5,426 nucleotides of DNA from Cyanobacteriota bacterium (GTDB lineage Bacteria; Cyanobacteriota; Cyanobacteriia; Phormidesmidales; Phormidesmidaceae): positions 1 through 5,426 of the forward strand of contig JAQCHG010000167.1 of the NCBI GenBank assembly GCA_027619675.1. Reading direction: 5' to 3'. Shown piece by piece: positions 1 through 5,426 of the stretch (position 1 is its first letter; every line of letters starts with the position of its first letter). A program made the translations under genes and the position numbers. Below the pieces are notes generated by a model. The model did not search any database and was not told the origin of the DNA. It worked only from the letters and a program-made list of their open reading frames with translations.

Positions 1-50
1 CCTGGGCCGAGCGCTATATGACCACGGTGCTGTTTGATCTGGCGGCGTGA
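1..50 (+). CDS. C-terminal fragment of an unidentified upstream protein (partial, 5' end outside the window)
   Basis: A reading frame enters from the left edge and ends at TGA 48-50. It gives the 15-residue tail WAERYMTTVLFDLAA. The other two forward frames hit stops at 19-21 and 35-37, so this is the only forward frame open to 50. Twelve of its 15 sense codons end in G or C, as in the neighbouring genes, which supports real coding. The fragment is too short to assign a family. It lies on the same strand as the ATPase, about 100 bases upstream of it. A promoter-like element lies in between, so the two genes are probably separate transcription units. Confidence 0.5.
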   Translation, partial: WAERYMTTVLFDLAA

Positions 51-86
51 GGCCATGCCCCTGACTGCCCTACGCAATGTAACGGC

Positions 87-115
87 CTGCCACGCCCCCT
101 AGCCAGGGCTATAAC
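87..115 (+). promoter_or_regulatory. Putative sigma70-type promoter of the ATPase-deaminase unit
   Basis: CTGCCA at 87-92 matches 4 of 6 bases of the TTGACA -35 consensus. TATAAC at 110-115 matches 5 of 6 bases of the -10 consensus. The spacer is exactly 17 nt. A transcript would start near 121-123, leaving a leader of about 31-33 nt before ATG 154 but almost none before the alternative GTG 127. A 12-nt inverted repeat (TAGCC-AG-GGCTA, 100-111) overlaps the spacer and the edge of the -10 box; it could be an operator half-site or chance. This is prediction from pattern only. Confidence 0.45.
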
Positions 116-153
116 ATGAAGGCGTTGTGGACGGGGCATTCGGATTGACGGCA

Positions 154-2973
154 ATGGCAGACGCTTGGCAGATTCCCCCCTCCGATGGCTGGCATAGCCT
201 CGAACCGGATCAAGCCCTCATTCAACTCCAGAGCGATCGCGATCAGGGCCTCACCCCCCAGGCGGTGGTGGAGCGGCGATCGCAGGTGGGGGCCAATGTT
301 TTAGAAGAAACCGGGGGCCGGAGCACCTGGCGCATTTTGCTGGATCAGTTCACCAACATCATGTTGTTGATGCTGATTGCGGTGGCGGTGGTGTCGGGGG
401 TGCTATCCCTCCGTAATAACGAAGTGCCCAAGGACGCGATCGCCATTTTTGCGATCGTGATTTTGAACGGCGTCCTGGGCTACTTCCAAGAAAGTCGGGC
501 CGAGAAGGCCCTGGCGGCGTTGAAACAACTGTCTTCCCCCAATGTGCGGGTGGTGCGGGACGGACGACGGCAGGAGGTACCCGCCCAAGACCTGGTGCCG
601 GGGGATGTGGTGTTTTTAGAAGCGGGGGTACAGGTGGCCGCCGATGGGCGACTGCTGGAAGCCTCTAACCTACAGGTGCGGGAGTCGGCCCTGACCGGGG
701 AAGCCCAGGCGGTGACCAAACATGCCCAGGGCACCCTCGCCGCCGACACCTCCCTGGCCGATCGCACCAACCTCGTTTTCCAGGGCACCGAGGTGGTAAA
801 CGGACGGGCCACGGTGTTGGTCACCCAAACCGGCATGGCCACAGAACTGGGCCGCATTGCCGCCATGCTGCAAGGGGTGGAGAGCGAACCCACCCCCCTG
901 CAAGAGCGGATGAATCACCTGGGCAACACCCTGGTGACGGGATCCTTGATTTTGGTGGCGATCGTCGTCGTGGGTGGGGTGCTCCAGACGGGCTGGTCCG
1001 CCTTTGAACCCCTGCTGGAGGTGTCTTTGAGTATGGCGGTGGCGGTGGTGCCTGAGGGTCTACCCGCCGTCATTACCGTCACCCTGGCGATCGGCACCCA
1101 ACGCATGGTGCGCCGCAACGCCCTGATCCGCCGCCTGCCCGCCGTGGAAACCTTGGGGTCCGTCACCACCATTTGCTCCGACAAAACCGGCACCCTCACC
1201 CAAAACAAAATGGTGGTGCAGCAGGTGGTCACCCCCACCTGCCAGTGCCAGATCACCGGGACGGGCTACGTCCCGGAAGGCGGTTTTGACGGGCTACCGC
1301 CAGACCTAGCCCCTCTAGATCATCCCGATTTGGCCAAGCTGCTGCTGTGCGCGCTGCTGTGCAACGATGCGGTGCTGCAAAAGGAGCAGGGGGAATGGGC
1401 AATTCTGGGGGACCCTACGGAAGGCTCCCTGGTGGTGCTGGCGGGTAAGGCGGGGCTGAGCCAAACCCACCTCACCCAAACCTTGCCTCGGGTGGGGGAA
1501 TATCCCTTTTCCTCCGAGCGGAAGCGCATGAGCGTAATCGTGGCGGTTCCCGACCATGACGGTCCCCCGGCCCTGGCTGGATCTGACTACTGGCTGCTGT
1601 CGAAGGGATCCCCAGAACTGCTGCTGGAGCGGTGTCAGGCGGTGCAGCTTAAGGGCGATCGCCAGCCCCTAGAAAGCCCCCAGCGCCAAAGCATTCTGCA
1701 AGCCAATGAAGCCCTGGCCAGCCAAGGGCTGCGGGTGCTGGGGTTGGCCTGCCGCCCCCTGTCTGCCCCCCCCGAGGCGCAATCAACCGAGGCGACGGAC
1801 AGCGACGAGGCTCCGTTGGAGCGGGACCTGACTTGGCTGGGGCTGGTGGGGATGATGGACGCCCCCCGACCCGAAGCCCGAGAGGCGGTGCGCCTCTGCC
1901 GTCAGGCCGGCATTCAACCGATGATGATCACCGGGGATCACCAGCTCACCGCCCAGGCCATTGCCCAGGACATGGGCATTGCGGCGGTGGGCGATCGCGT
2001 CCTCAATGGCCGCGAGTTAGAAAAACTCAGCCGGGAGGAATTGGAAACGGCGGTGCAGGAAGTCCACGTCTATGCCCGCGTCTCGCCAGAGCACAAGCTG
2101 CGCATCGTCCAGGCCCTGCAAAGCCAGCACCACATCGTCGCCATGACCGGGGATGGGGTCAACGACGCCCCCGCCTTGAAACAGGCGGACATCGGCATCG
2201 CCATGGGCATCACCGGCACCGATGTCAGCAAAGAAGCCAGCGACATGGTGCTCCTGGACGACAACTTTGCCACCATCGTGGCGGCCACGGAAGAGGGGCG
2301 GGTGGTGTACACCAACATTCGCCGCTTCGTGAAATACATCCTCGGGTCCAACATCGGGGAAGTGTTGACCATTGCCGCCTCCCCCATGCTGCTGCCGATT
2401 TTGGATGTGCCCCTAACGCCGCTGCAAATTTTGTGGATGAACCTGGTCACGGACGGCTTCCCGGCTTTGGCCCTGGCGGTGGAGCCCGCCGAGCCCAATG
2501 TGATGAACCGCCCCCCCCATAATCCCAAGGAAAGTATTTTCGATCGCGGTCTGGGGGCCTACATGATCCGTATTGGTCTGGTATTCACGGTGATTTCCGT
2601 TACCCTAATGTACTGGGCCTACCACCACGCCACGGACCCCAGCCATCCCGGCGATCCCGAACGGTGGAAAACCATGGTGTTCACCACCCTCTGTTTGGCC
2701 CAGATGGGACACGCGATCGCCGTGCGCTCCAACACCCAGATGACCTACCAACTTTCCCCCTGGTCCAATCCCTTTGTGCTGGTGGCAGTGGTCATTACCA
2801 CGGTGTTGCAGTTGATGTTGATCTACGTGGAGCCCCTGCGCACTTTCTTTGGCACCCAGATGCTGAGTCCGCAGGAACTGCTGGTATGTGTGGGGTTCAG
2901 CACCCTGATGTTTGTCTGGGTAGAACTGGAGAAGCTGGTGAAGCGCCTGCTCAAGCGCACTGATTTGGAGTAA
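154..2973 (+). CDS. pacL: PacL-type P2 Ca2+-transporting P-type ATPase
   Basis: A membrane pump that probably exports Ca2+ from the cytoplasm using ATP. The 939-residue product is full length for the SERCA/PacL family. In order it has: an N-terminal cation-ATPase domain (1-60); M1 and M2 (about 67-84, 94-111); the actuator TGE (181-183); M3 and M4 with PEGLP (300-304); the phosphorylated Asp343 in CSDKTGTLT; the nucleotide-domain KGSPE (484-488); TGD (593-595); the hinge TGDGVND (665-671); and M5-M10. Ca2+ ligands known from SERCA are present: Glu301 (M4), Asn733 and Glu736 (M5), Asn763, Thr766 and Asp767 (M6). The M8 ligand Glu is Gln850 here. A Ser/Thr/acidic stretch (about 535-557) lies between the N and P domains. 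I chose ATG 154 because it fits the predicted transcript start and, as recalled, PacL N-termini. GTG 127 is in frame, adds 9 residues and has a weak AAGG upstream. The deaminase gene follows 19 nt downstream. Ca2+ specificity is inferred; another divalent cation such as Mn2+ is possible. Confidence 0.95.
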   Translation: MADAWQIPPSDGWHSLEPDQALIQLQSDRDQGLTPQAVVERRSQVGANVLEETGGRSTWRILLDQFTNIMLLMLIAVAVVSGVLSLRNNEVPKDAIAIFAIVILNGVLGYFQESRAEKALAALKQLSSPNVRVVRDGRRQEVPAQDLVPGDVVFLEAGVQVAADGRLLEASNLQVRESALTGEAQAVTKHAQGTLAADTSLADRTNLVFQGTEVVNGRATVLVTQTGMATELGRIAAMLQGVESEPTPLQERMNHLGNTLVTGSLILVAIVVVGGVLQTGWSAFEPLLEVSLSMAVAVVPEGLPAVITVTLAIGTQRMVRRNALIRRLPAVETLGSVTTICSDKTGTLTQNKMVVQQVVTPTCQCQITGTGYVPEGGFDGLPPDLAPLDHPDLAKLLLCALLCNDAVLQKEQGEWAILGDPTEGSLVVLAGKAGLSQTHLTQTLPRVGEYPFSSERKRMSVIVAVPDHDGPPALAGSDYWLLSKGSPELLLERCQAVQLKGDRQPLESPQRQSILQANEALASQGLRVLGLACRPLSAPPEAQSTEATDSDEAPLERDLTWLGLVGMMDAPRPEAREAVRLCRQAGIQPMMITGDHQLTAQAIAQDMGIAAVGDRVLNGRELEKLSREELETAVQEVHVYARVSPEHKLRIVQALQSQHHIVAMTGDGVNDAPALKQADIGIAMGITGTDVSKEASDMVLLDDNFATIVAATEEGRVVYTNIRRFVKYILGSNIGEVLTIAASPMLLPILDVPLTPLQILWMNLVTDGFPALALAVEPAEPNVMNRPPHNPKESIFDRGLGAYMIRIGLVFTVISVTLMYWAYHHATDPSHPGDPERWKTMVFTTLCLAQMGHAIAVRSNTQMTYQLSPWSNPFVLVAVVITTVLQLMLIYVEPLRTFFGTQMLSPQELLVCVGFSTLMFVWVELEKLVKRLLKRTDLE

Positions 2974-2992
2974 TTTTCAACCGCGAACGTCT

Positions 2993-3469
2993 ATGGATAT
3001 TGAACAAAAGGCCCTGATGCAAACGGCCATCGATCTGTCCTTTGAGGCCATGCGATCGGGCCGGGGTGGCCCCTACGGTGCCGTGGTGGTCCGGGATGGT
3101 GAGATCATTGGCCAGGGTATGAACGAGGTCACGTCACTAAATGACCCCACCGCCCACGCGGAACTCACCGCCATTCGCCAAGCCTGTGCCTATCTCGACA
3201 GTTGGCATCTAGAAGGCTGCGAACTCTACACCAGTTGTGAGCCCTGCCCCATGTGCATGGGGGCGATCTATTGGGCGCGGTTAGACCGGGTCTACTACGG
3301 CAATACCAAAGAGGTCGCGGCTCAGTTTGGCTTCAACAGCCAGATTTTTTACGATGAGTTGGCCCTGGCACCAGGCGATCGCCAAATCACCATGGTGCCC
3401 CTGATGGCCGAGGAGGCGGAAGCCGCCTTTGAGGAATGGGAAGCCCAGCCCGATAAGGACGAATATTAA
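2993..3469 (+). CDS. guaD: Guanine deaminase-like nucleoside/nucleobase deaminase (cytidine deaminase fold)
   Basis: A zinc-dependent cytoplasmic deaminase of 158 residues, close in length and layout to Bacillus subtilis guanine deaminase (guanine + water to xanthine + ammonia). The zinc site is complete: His55 and the proton-shuttling Glu57 in TAHAE, and Cys85 and Cys88 in PCPMC. Asn44, the GGPYGA segment (25-30), the YWAR stretch (93-96) and a C-terminal Tyr158 also follow the guanine deaminase pattern. In the domain-swapped Bacillus enzyme the last Tyr reaches the partner's active site. TadA, the tRNA deaminase, is less likely because the sequence after PCPMC is GuaD-like. Oddity: the Bacillus GF-Asp-Asp segment, which includes the substrate-contacting Asp114, reads GF-Asn115-Ser116 here, so substrate preference may differ (guanosine, ammeline or another aminopurine). 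It starts 19 nt after the ATPase stop, with a GGAG about 22 nt upstream that is too far for a normal ribosome site. It is probably translated from the same mRNA as the ATPase. Family call is firm; exact substrate is not. Confidence 0.88.
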   Translation: MDIEQKALMQTAIDLSFEAMRSGRGGPYGAVVVRDGEIIGQGMNEVTSLNDPTAHAELTAIRQACAYLDSWHLEGCELYTSCEPCPMCMGAIYWARLDRVYYGNTKEVAAQFGFNSQIFYDELALAPGDRQITMVPLMAEEAEAAFEEWEAQPDKDEY

Positions 3470-3547
3470 ACGTCAGGTCCGGATCATCCTACCGTCAACC
3501 GATGCCGTCATCGTTCACCCTGAAAACACTGTAGGGGCGCACTGACG
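3470..3547. other. Convergent spacer between the deaminase and puuE genes; no intrinsic terminator seen
   Basis: The 78 bases between the two stop codons hold only weak structure. A 5-bp stem with a 4-nt loop lies at 3500-3513 (CGATG-CCGT-CATCG), with no T-run on either side. CGTCAG at 3471-3476 is repeated inverted as CTGACG at 3542-3547. TGTAGGGGCGCA at 3530-3541 resembles one arm of short dispersed palindromes I recall from cyanobacterial spacers, but its second arm is absent. None of these qualifies as a standard GC-hairpin/T-tract terminator. Confidence 0.3.
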
Positions 3548-4462
3548 CTAAACCGTATTGGGGGCGTGGTGGCGGTGCCAGTGGTGGGCAATGTCAAGGC
3601 GGCGGCAGATCCACACATCTTCAAACCCCTGTACATAGTCGAGAAATCGGGCCAAAGCCGCCGCCCGACCAGGACGTCCCGAGAGGCGGCAGTGGAGGCC
3701 CACGCTCATCATTTTTGGGGCCGTTGCCCCCTCGCCATAGAGCACGTCGAAGGCATCCCGCAGATAGGCAAAAAACTGATCGCCACTGTTAAACCCCTGG
3801 TAGGTGGCAAAGCGCATGTCGTTGTTATCCAGGGTGTAGGGAATGACCAGATGGGGACGGCCATAGTCGTGGACCCAGTAGGGTAGGTCGTCCCCATAGC
3901 TGTCGGCATCGTAGAGAAAGCCCCCTGCCTCCACCACTAGGCGACGGGTGTTGGGGCTGAGGCGACCCTGGTAAAAGCCCAGGGGCCGACTGCCAATAAC
4001 TTCAGTGTGGAGGGCGATCGCCGTTTGGATGTGTGCCCGCTCCGTCTCGGCGCTGACGTACTGGTAATCAATCCAGCGGTAGCCATGGCTGGCCACTTCC
4101 CACCCTGCCGCCACCATGGCTTGGCCAGCGGCAGGGTTCCGCTCTAGGGCCATGGCGACGGCATAGACCGTGACGGGCAATTGCCGTTGGGTGAAGATGC
4201 GATGGAGTCGCCAAAACCCAGCCCGACTGCCGTACTCGTACATGGATTCCATATTCAGATTGCGCACCCCCAGCAGGGGCTGTGCCCCCACCGTTTCTGA
4301 CAAAAATGCCTCTGAGGCCGGGTCCCCGTGGAGGATGCAGTTTTCCCCCCCTTCCTCATAGTTGATGACAAATTGCAGGGCTAGCCGCGCTCCGTGGGGC
4401 CATTGGGGATCGGGCGGGGCAGCGCCATAGCCGATCAAATCGCGGGGATAGGGGGAGGTCAT
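3548..4462 (-). CDS. puuE: PuuE-type metal-independent allantoinase (NodB/polysaccharide deacetylase fold)
   Basis: Predicted to hydrolyse allantoin to allantoate in the ureide branch of purine breakdown, in the cytoplasm (no signal peptide). The 304-residue product matches the Pseudomonas PuuE pattern along its whole length: YPRDLIGYG (5-13), NYEEGGE (34-40), MESMYEYGSR (71-80), ASHGYRWIDY (124-133), YDADSYGDDLPYW (184-196), NDMRF (214-218), GLHCR (255-259). In metal-dependent NodB deacetylases the metal site is Asp-His-His. Here the equivalents read Glu37, His126 and Trp130, the substitution known for the metal-free PuuE group, so a chitin or peptidoglycan deacetylase call would be wrong. 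I start at ATG 4462 because the recalled family begins just before YPRDLIGYG. The frame stays open upstream to an ATG at 4606 (48 extra codons, Arg-rich) and has another ATG at 4510. No good ribosome site precedes any of them. The gene converges on the deaminase gene and diverges from the GNAT gene. Confidence 0.93.
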   Translation of the reverse strand: MTSPYPRDLIGYGAAPPDPQWPHGARLALQFVINYEEGGENCILHGDPASEAFLSETVGAQPLLGVRNLNMESMYEYGSRAGFWRLHRIFTQRQLPVTVYAVAMALERNPAAGQAMVAAGWEVASHGYRWIDYQYVSAETERAHIQTAIALHTEVIGSRPLGFYQGRLSPNTRRLVVEAGGFLYDADSYGDDLPYWVHDYGRPHLVIPYTLDNNDMRFATYQGFNSGDQFFAYLRDAFDVLYGEGATAPKMMSVGLHCRLSGRPGRAAALARFLDYVQGFEDVWICRRLDIAHHWHRHHAPNTV

Positions 4463-4519
4463 GGCAGCGTCAATCCGTAGGCGAAACAACTGAAAGCAAC
4501 CATAGGGCATGATCCCAGG

Positions 4520-4570
4520 GGGCGGGTTTTGCCACCGTATCCGCTGCCGCTGAATCGGGAACCCCCGCCC
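4520..4570. repeat. Imperfect inverted repeat in the puuE/GNAT divergent spacer
   Basis: GGGCGGG at 4520-4526 pairs with CCCGCCC at 4564-4570. Two further T-A pairs are possible if a CC bulge is allowed, leaving a loop of over 30 nt that contains a tandem CCGCTG pair (4541-4552). The 142-base spacer (4463-4604) separates two divergent start codons and should hold both promoters, yet I see no convincing -35/-10 pair in either direction. The repeat could be an operator or leader structure, but in GC-rich DNA it may be chance. Confidence 0.25.
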
Positions 4571-4604
4571 TGATAAGGTGGGGCCGTGGCGTTCCCGTCT
4601 CCCC

Positions 4605-5426
4605 ATGGCCGATCCTGCTTATACCGTTACCAAGATGGCCCCGGCGGATTTGGACCAGGCGATCGCCTGGGCAGCGGCGGAGGGGTGGAATCCAGGGCTG
4701 AGCGATCGCGATAGCTTCTATACGGCGGACCCCAACGGCTTTTTGATGGGGGTGCTGGCGGGGGAGCCCATCGCCTCCCTGTCTGTGGTCAAGTACAGCG
4801 ACACCTTTGGGTTCCTGGGCTTCTACATCGTGCGGCCCGACTGGCGGGGGCGGGGCTATGGCTTCCAACTCTGGCGGGCGGGGCTAGAGTACCTGGCGGG
4901 CTGCACCATTGGGCTGGATGGGGTGTTGGCCCAGCAGGCCAACTATGTGAAGTCGGGCTTTCAACTGGCCTATCGCAATGTGCGCTACGCCGCCATGGCT
5001 GCGGGGCAACCGGATGGGTCTGAAACTGAGGTCGTGCCCCTGACCTCCCTGCCCTTTGAGACGGTGCAGCACTACGATCGCCGCCATTTTCCCAGCGATC
5101 GCGCCGCCTTCTTACGGGCTTGGATTACCCAACCGGGCAGCACCGCGATCGGGATTTTGCAAGGGGATCGGTTGGCTGGGTACGGCGTCATTCGCCCCTG
5201 CCGTCAGGGGTTCAAAATCGGCCCCCTGTTTGCCGATGATGGGGAAGTGGCGGAGCGATTGTTCCTACACCTGCGCGCCCAAGTTCCGCCGGGAGCGGCG
5301 TTTTATCTGGATGTGCCGGAGGTGAATGGGGCCGCTGTGGCCCTCGCCCAGCGCCAAGGGATGGCCGTCAGCTTTGAAACCGCCCGCATGTACCGAGGCC
5401 CCGCCCCCGACTTACCCCTGGATGAG
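4605..5426 (+). CDS. Two-domain GNAT family N-acetyltransferase (partial, 3' end outside the window)
   Basis: Open from ATG 4605 to the last base: 274 codons without a stop. The N-terminal half is a GNAT acetyltransferase domain. The strand before the cofactor loop is GFLGFYIVRPDW (69-80). It is followed by the acetyl-CoA pyrophosphate loop RGRGYG (81-86) and the helix FQLWRAGLEYL (87-97). A NYVKSGF segment (113-119) closes the domain, as is usual in this fold. A second, degenerate GNAT-like domain runs from about 143, with GDRLAGYGVIRP (187-198) and a late QGMAVSFETARMYRG (251-265), which fits the Acetyltransf_18 type of C-terminal domain. Members of that architecture, as I recall, have roughly 280-290 residues and end soon after this point, so only about ten residues seem to be missing. 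Acceptor substrate unknown. The start is preceded by pyrimidines and no ribosome site; an in-frame GTG at 4578 is an alternative. Transcribed away from puuE. Confidence 0.88.
   Translation, partial: MADPAYTVTKMAPADLDQAIAWAAAEGWNPGLSDRDSFYTADPNGFLMGVLAGEPIASLSVVKYSDTFGFLGFYIVRPDWRGRGYGFQLWRAGLEYLAGCTIGLDGVLAQQANYVKSGFQLAYRNVRYAAMAAGQPDGSETEVVPLTSLPFETVQHYDRRHFPSDRAAFLRAWITQPGSTAIGILQGDRLAGYGVIRPCRQGFKIGPLFADDGEVAERLFLHLRAQVPPGAAFYLDVPEVNGAAVALAQRQGMAVSFETARMYRGPAPDLPLDE

Larger units (their letters stand above)
233..5102. repeat. Eleven dispersed HIP1 octamers (GCGATCGC)
   Basis: Perfect copies start at 233, 276, 436, 1655, 1991, 2713, 3375, 4014, 4659, 4702 and 5095. That is about one per 490 bases, all inside coding regions: six in the ATPase, one in the deaminase, one in puuE and three in the GNAT gene. 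The copy at 4659 sits in a perfect 16-bp palindrome (CCAGGCGATCGCCTGG, 4655-4670). Near-matches with one change (for example GCGATCGT at 451) add to the count. This abundance is characteristic of cyanobacteria, and the even spread across all four main genes argues that none is a recent import from a non-cyanobacterial donor. Confidence 0.9.

Noticed and set aside
480..893. 137-codon minus-strand open frame opposite the ATPase actuator domain
   Set aside because: Antisense shadow in GC-rich DNA, rich in Ser/Arg/Thr, with no recognisable motif.
1833..2522. 229-codon + strand open frame inside the ATPase gene
   Set aside because: It lies wholly within a strongly conserved ATPase region in another frame. 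Its product is Pro/Arg/His/Gly-rich low-complexity sequence with no recognisable motif, typical of a GC-rich shadow frame.
2070..2528. 152-codon minus-strand open frame opposite the ATPase
   Set aside because: Antisense to the hinge and M5-M6 region, whose conservation fully explains the sequence; the translated product has no domain features.
2993..3469. tRNA adenosine deaminase TadA
   Set aside because: It shares HAE and PCxxC with TadA, but the segment after PCPMC and the C-terminal Tyr follow guanine deaminase instead.
3500..3513. Intrinsic terminator in the convergent spacer
   Set aside because: The stem is only 5 bp and no T-tract follows it on either strand.
3566..3886. 106-codon + strand open frame opposite puuE
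   Set aside because: Antisense to well-conserved PuuE motifs; no independent support such as a ribosome site or recognisable domain.
3548..4462. Polysaccharide, chitin or peptidoglycan deacetylase as the function of the minus-strand gene
   Set aside because: The NodB metal site Asp-His-His is Glu37-His126-Trp130 here, there is no signal peptide, and the full-length motif pattern is that of PuuE allantoinase.
4470..4868. 132-codon minus-strand open frame spanning the divergent spacer and the GNAT N-terminus
   Set aside because: Overlaps the GNAT acetyl-CoA loop region antisense and gives a Pro/Arg/His-rich product; the GNAT frame on the + strand explains the constraint.
5056..5325. 89-codon + strand open frame inside the GNAT gene
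   Set aside because: Out of frame with the GNAT gene, which stays open across the whole region and carries recognisable domain features.

Overview
The window looks like the chromosome of a GC-rich unicellular or filamentous cyanobacterium. The main evidence is the density of the octamer GCGATCGC (HIP1, a hallmark of many cyanobacterial genomes). I count eleven perfect copies in 5.4 kb, where well under one would be expected by chance. The encoded proteins fit: a PacL-type Ca2+ P-type ATPase closely resembling the cyanobacterial family, followed by purine-breakdown enzymes and an acetyltransferase. No phage, transposon, CRISPR, rRNA or tRNA sequence is visible.

Layout: (1) 1-50 is the last 15 codons of an unidentified gene on the + strand. 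(2) 51-153 is a short spacer with a plausible sigma70-type promoter (CTGCCA-17 nt-TATAAC). (3) 154-2973 encodes a complete P2-type Ca2+-transporting ATPase (pacL-like). (4) Only 19 nt later, 2993-3469 encodes a guanine deaminase-like member of the cytidine deaminase fold, probably co-transcribed with the ATPase. (5) 3470-3547 is a convergent spacer without a recognisable intrinsic terminator. (6) 3548-4462 on the minus strand encodes PuuE, the metal-independent allantoinase related to NodB polysaccharide deacetylases. (7) 4463-4604 is a divergent spacer. (8) From 4605 a two-domain GNAT acetyltransferase runs off the right end of the window, and probably lacks only its last few residues.

How the genes may work together: a guanine deaminase would feed xanthine into purine catabolism, and PuuE would hydrolyse allantoin to allantoate further down that route, so the convergent pair suggests a nitrogen-salvage neighbourhood. 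The intervening steps (xanthine oxidation, urate oxidation, 5-hydroxyisourate and OHCU processing) and the later steps are not in this window. The Ca2+ ATPase and the GNAT protein have no obvious link to purines.

I found no convincing new biological system. The points most worth a second look are the altered purine-recognition pair in the deaminase, the M8 glutamate-to-glutamine change in the ATPase, the choice of start codons for the ATPase and PuuE, and the start-proximal 10-mer that those two genes share.
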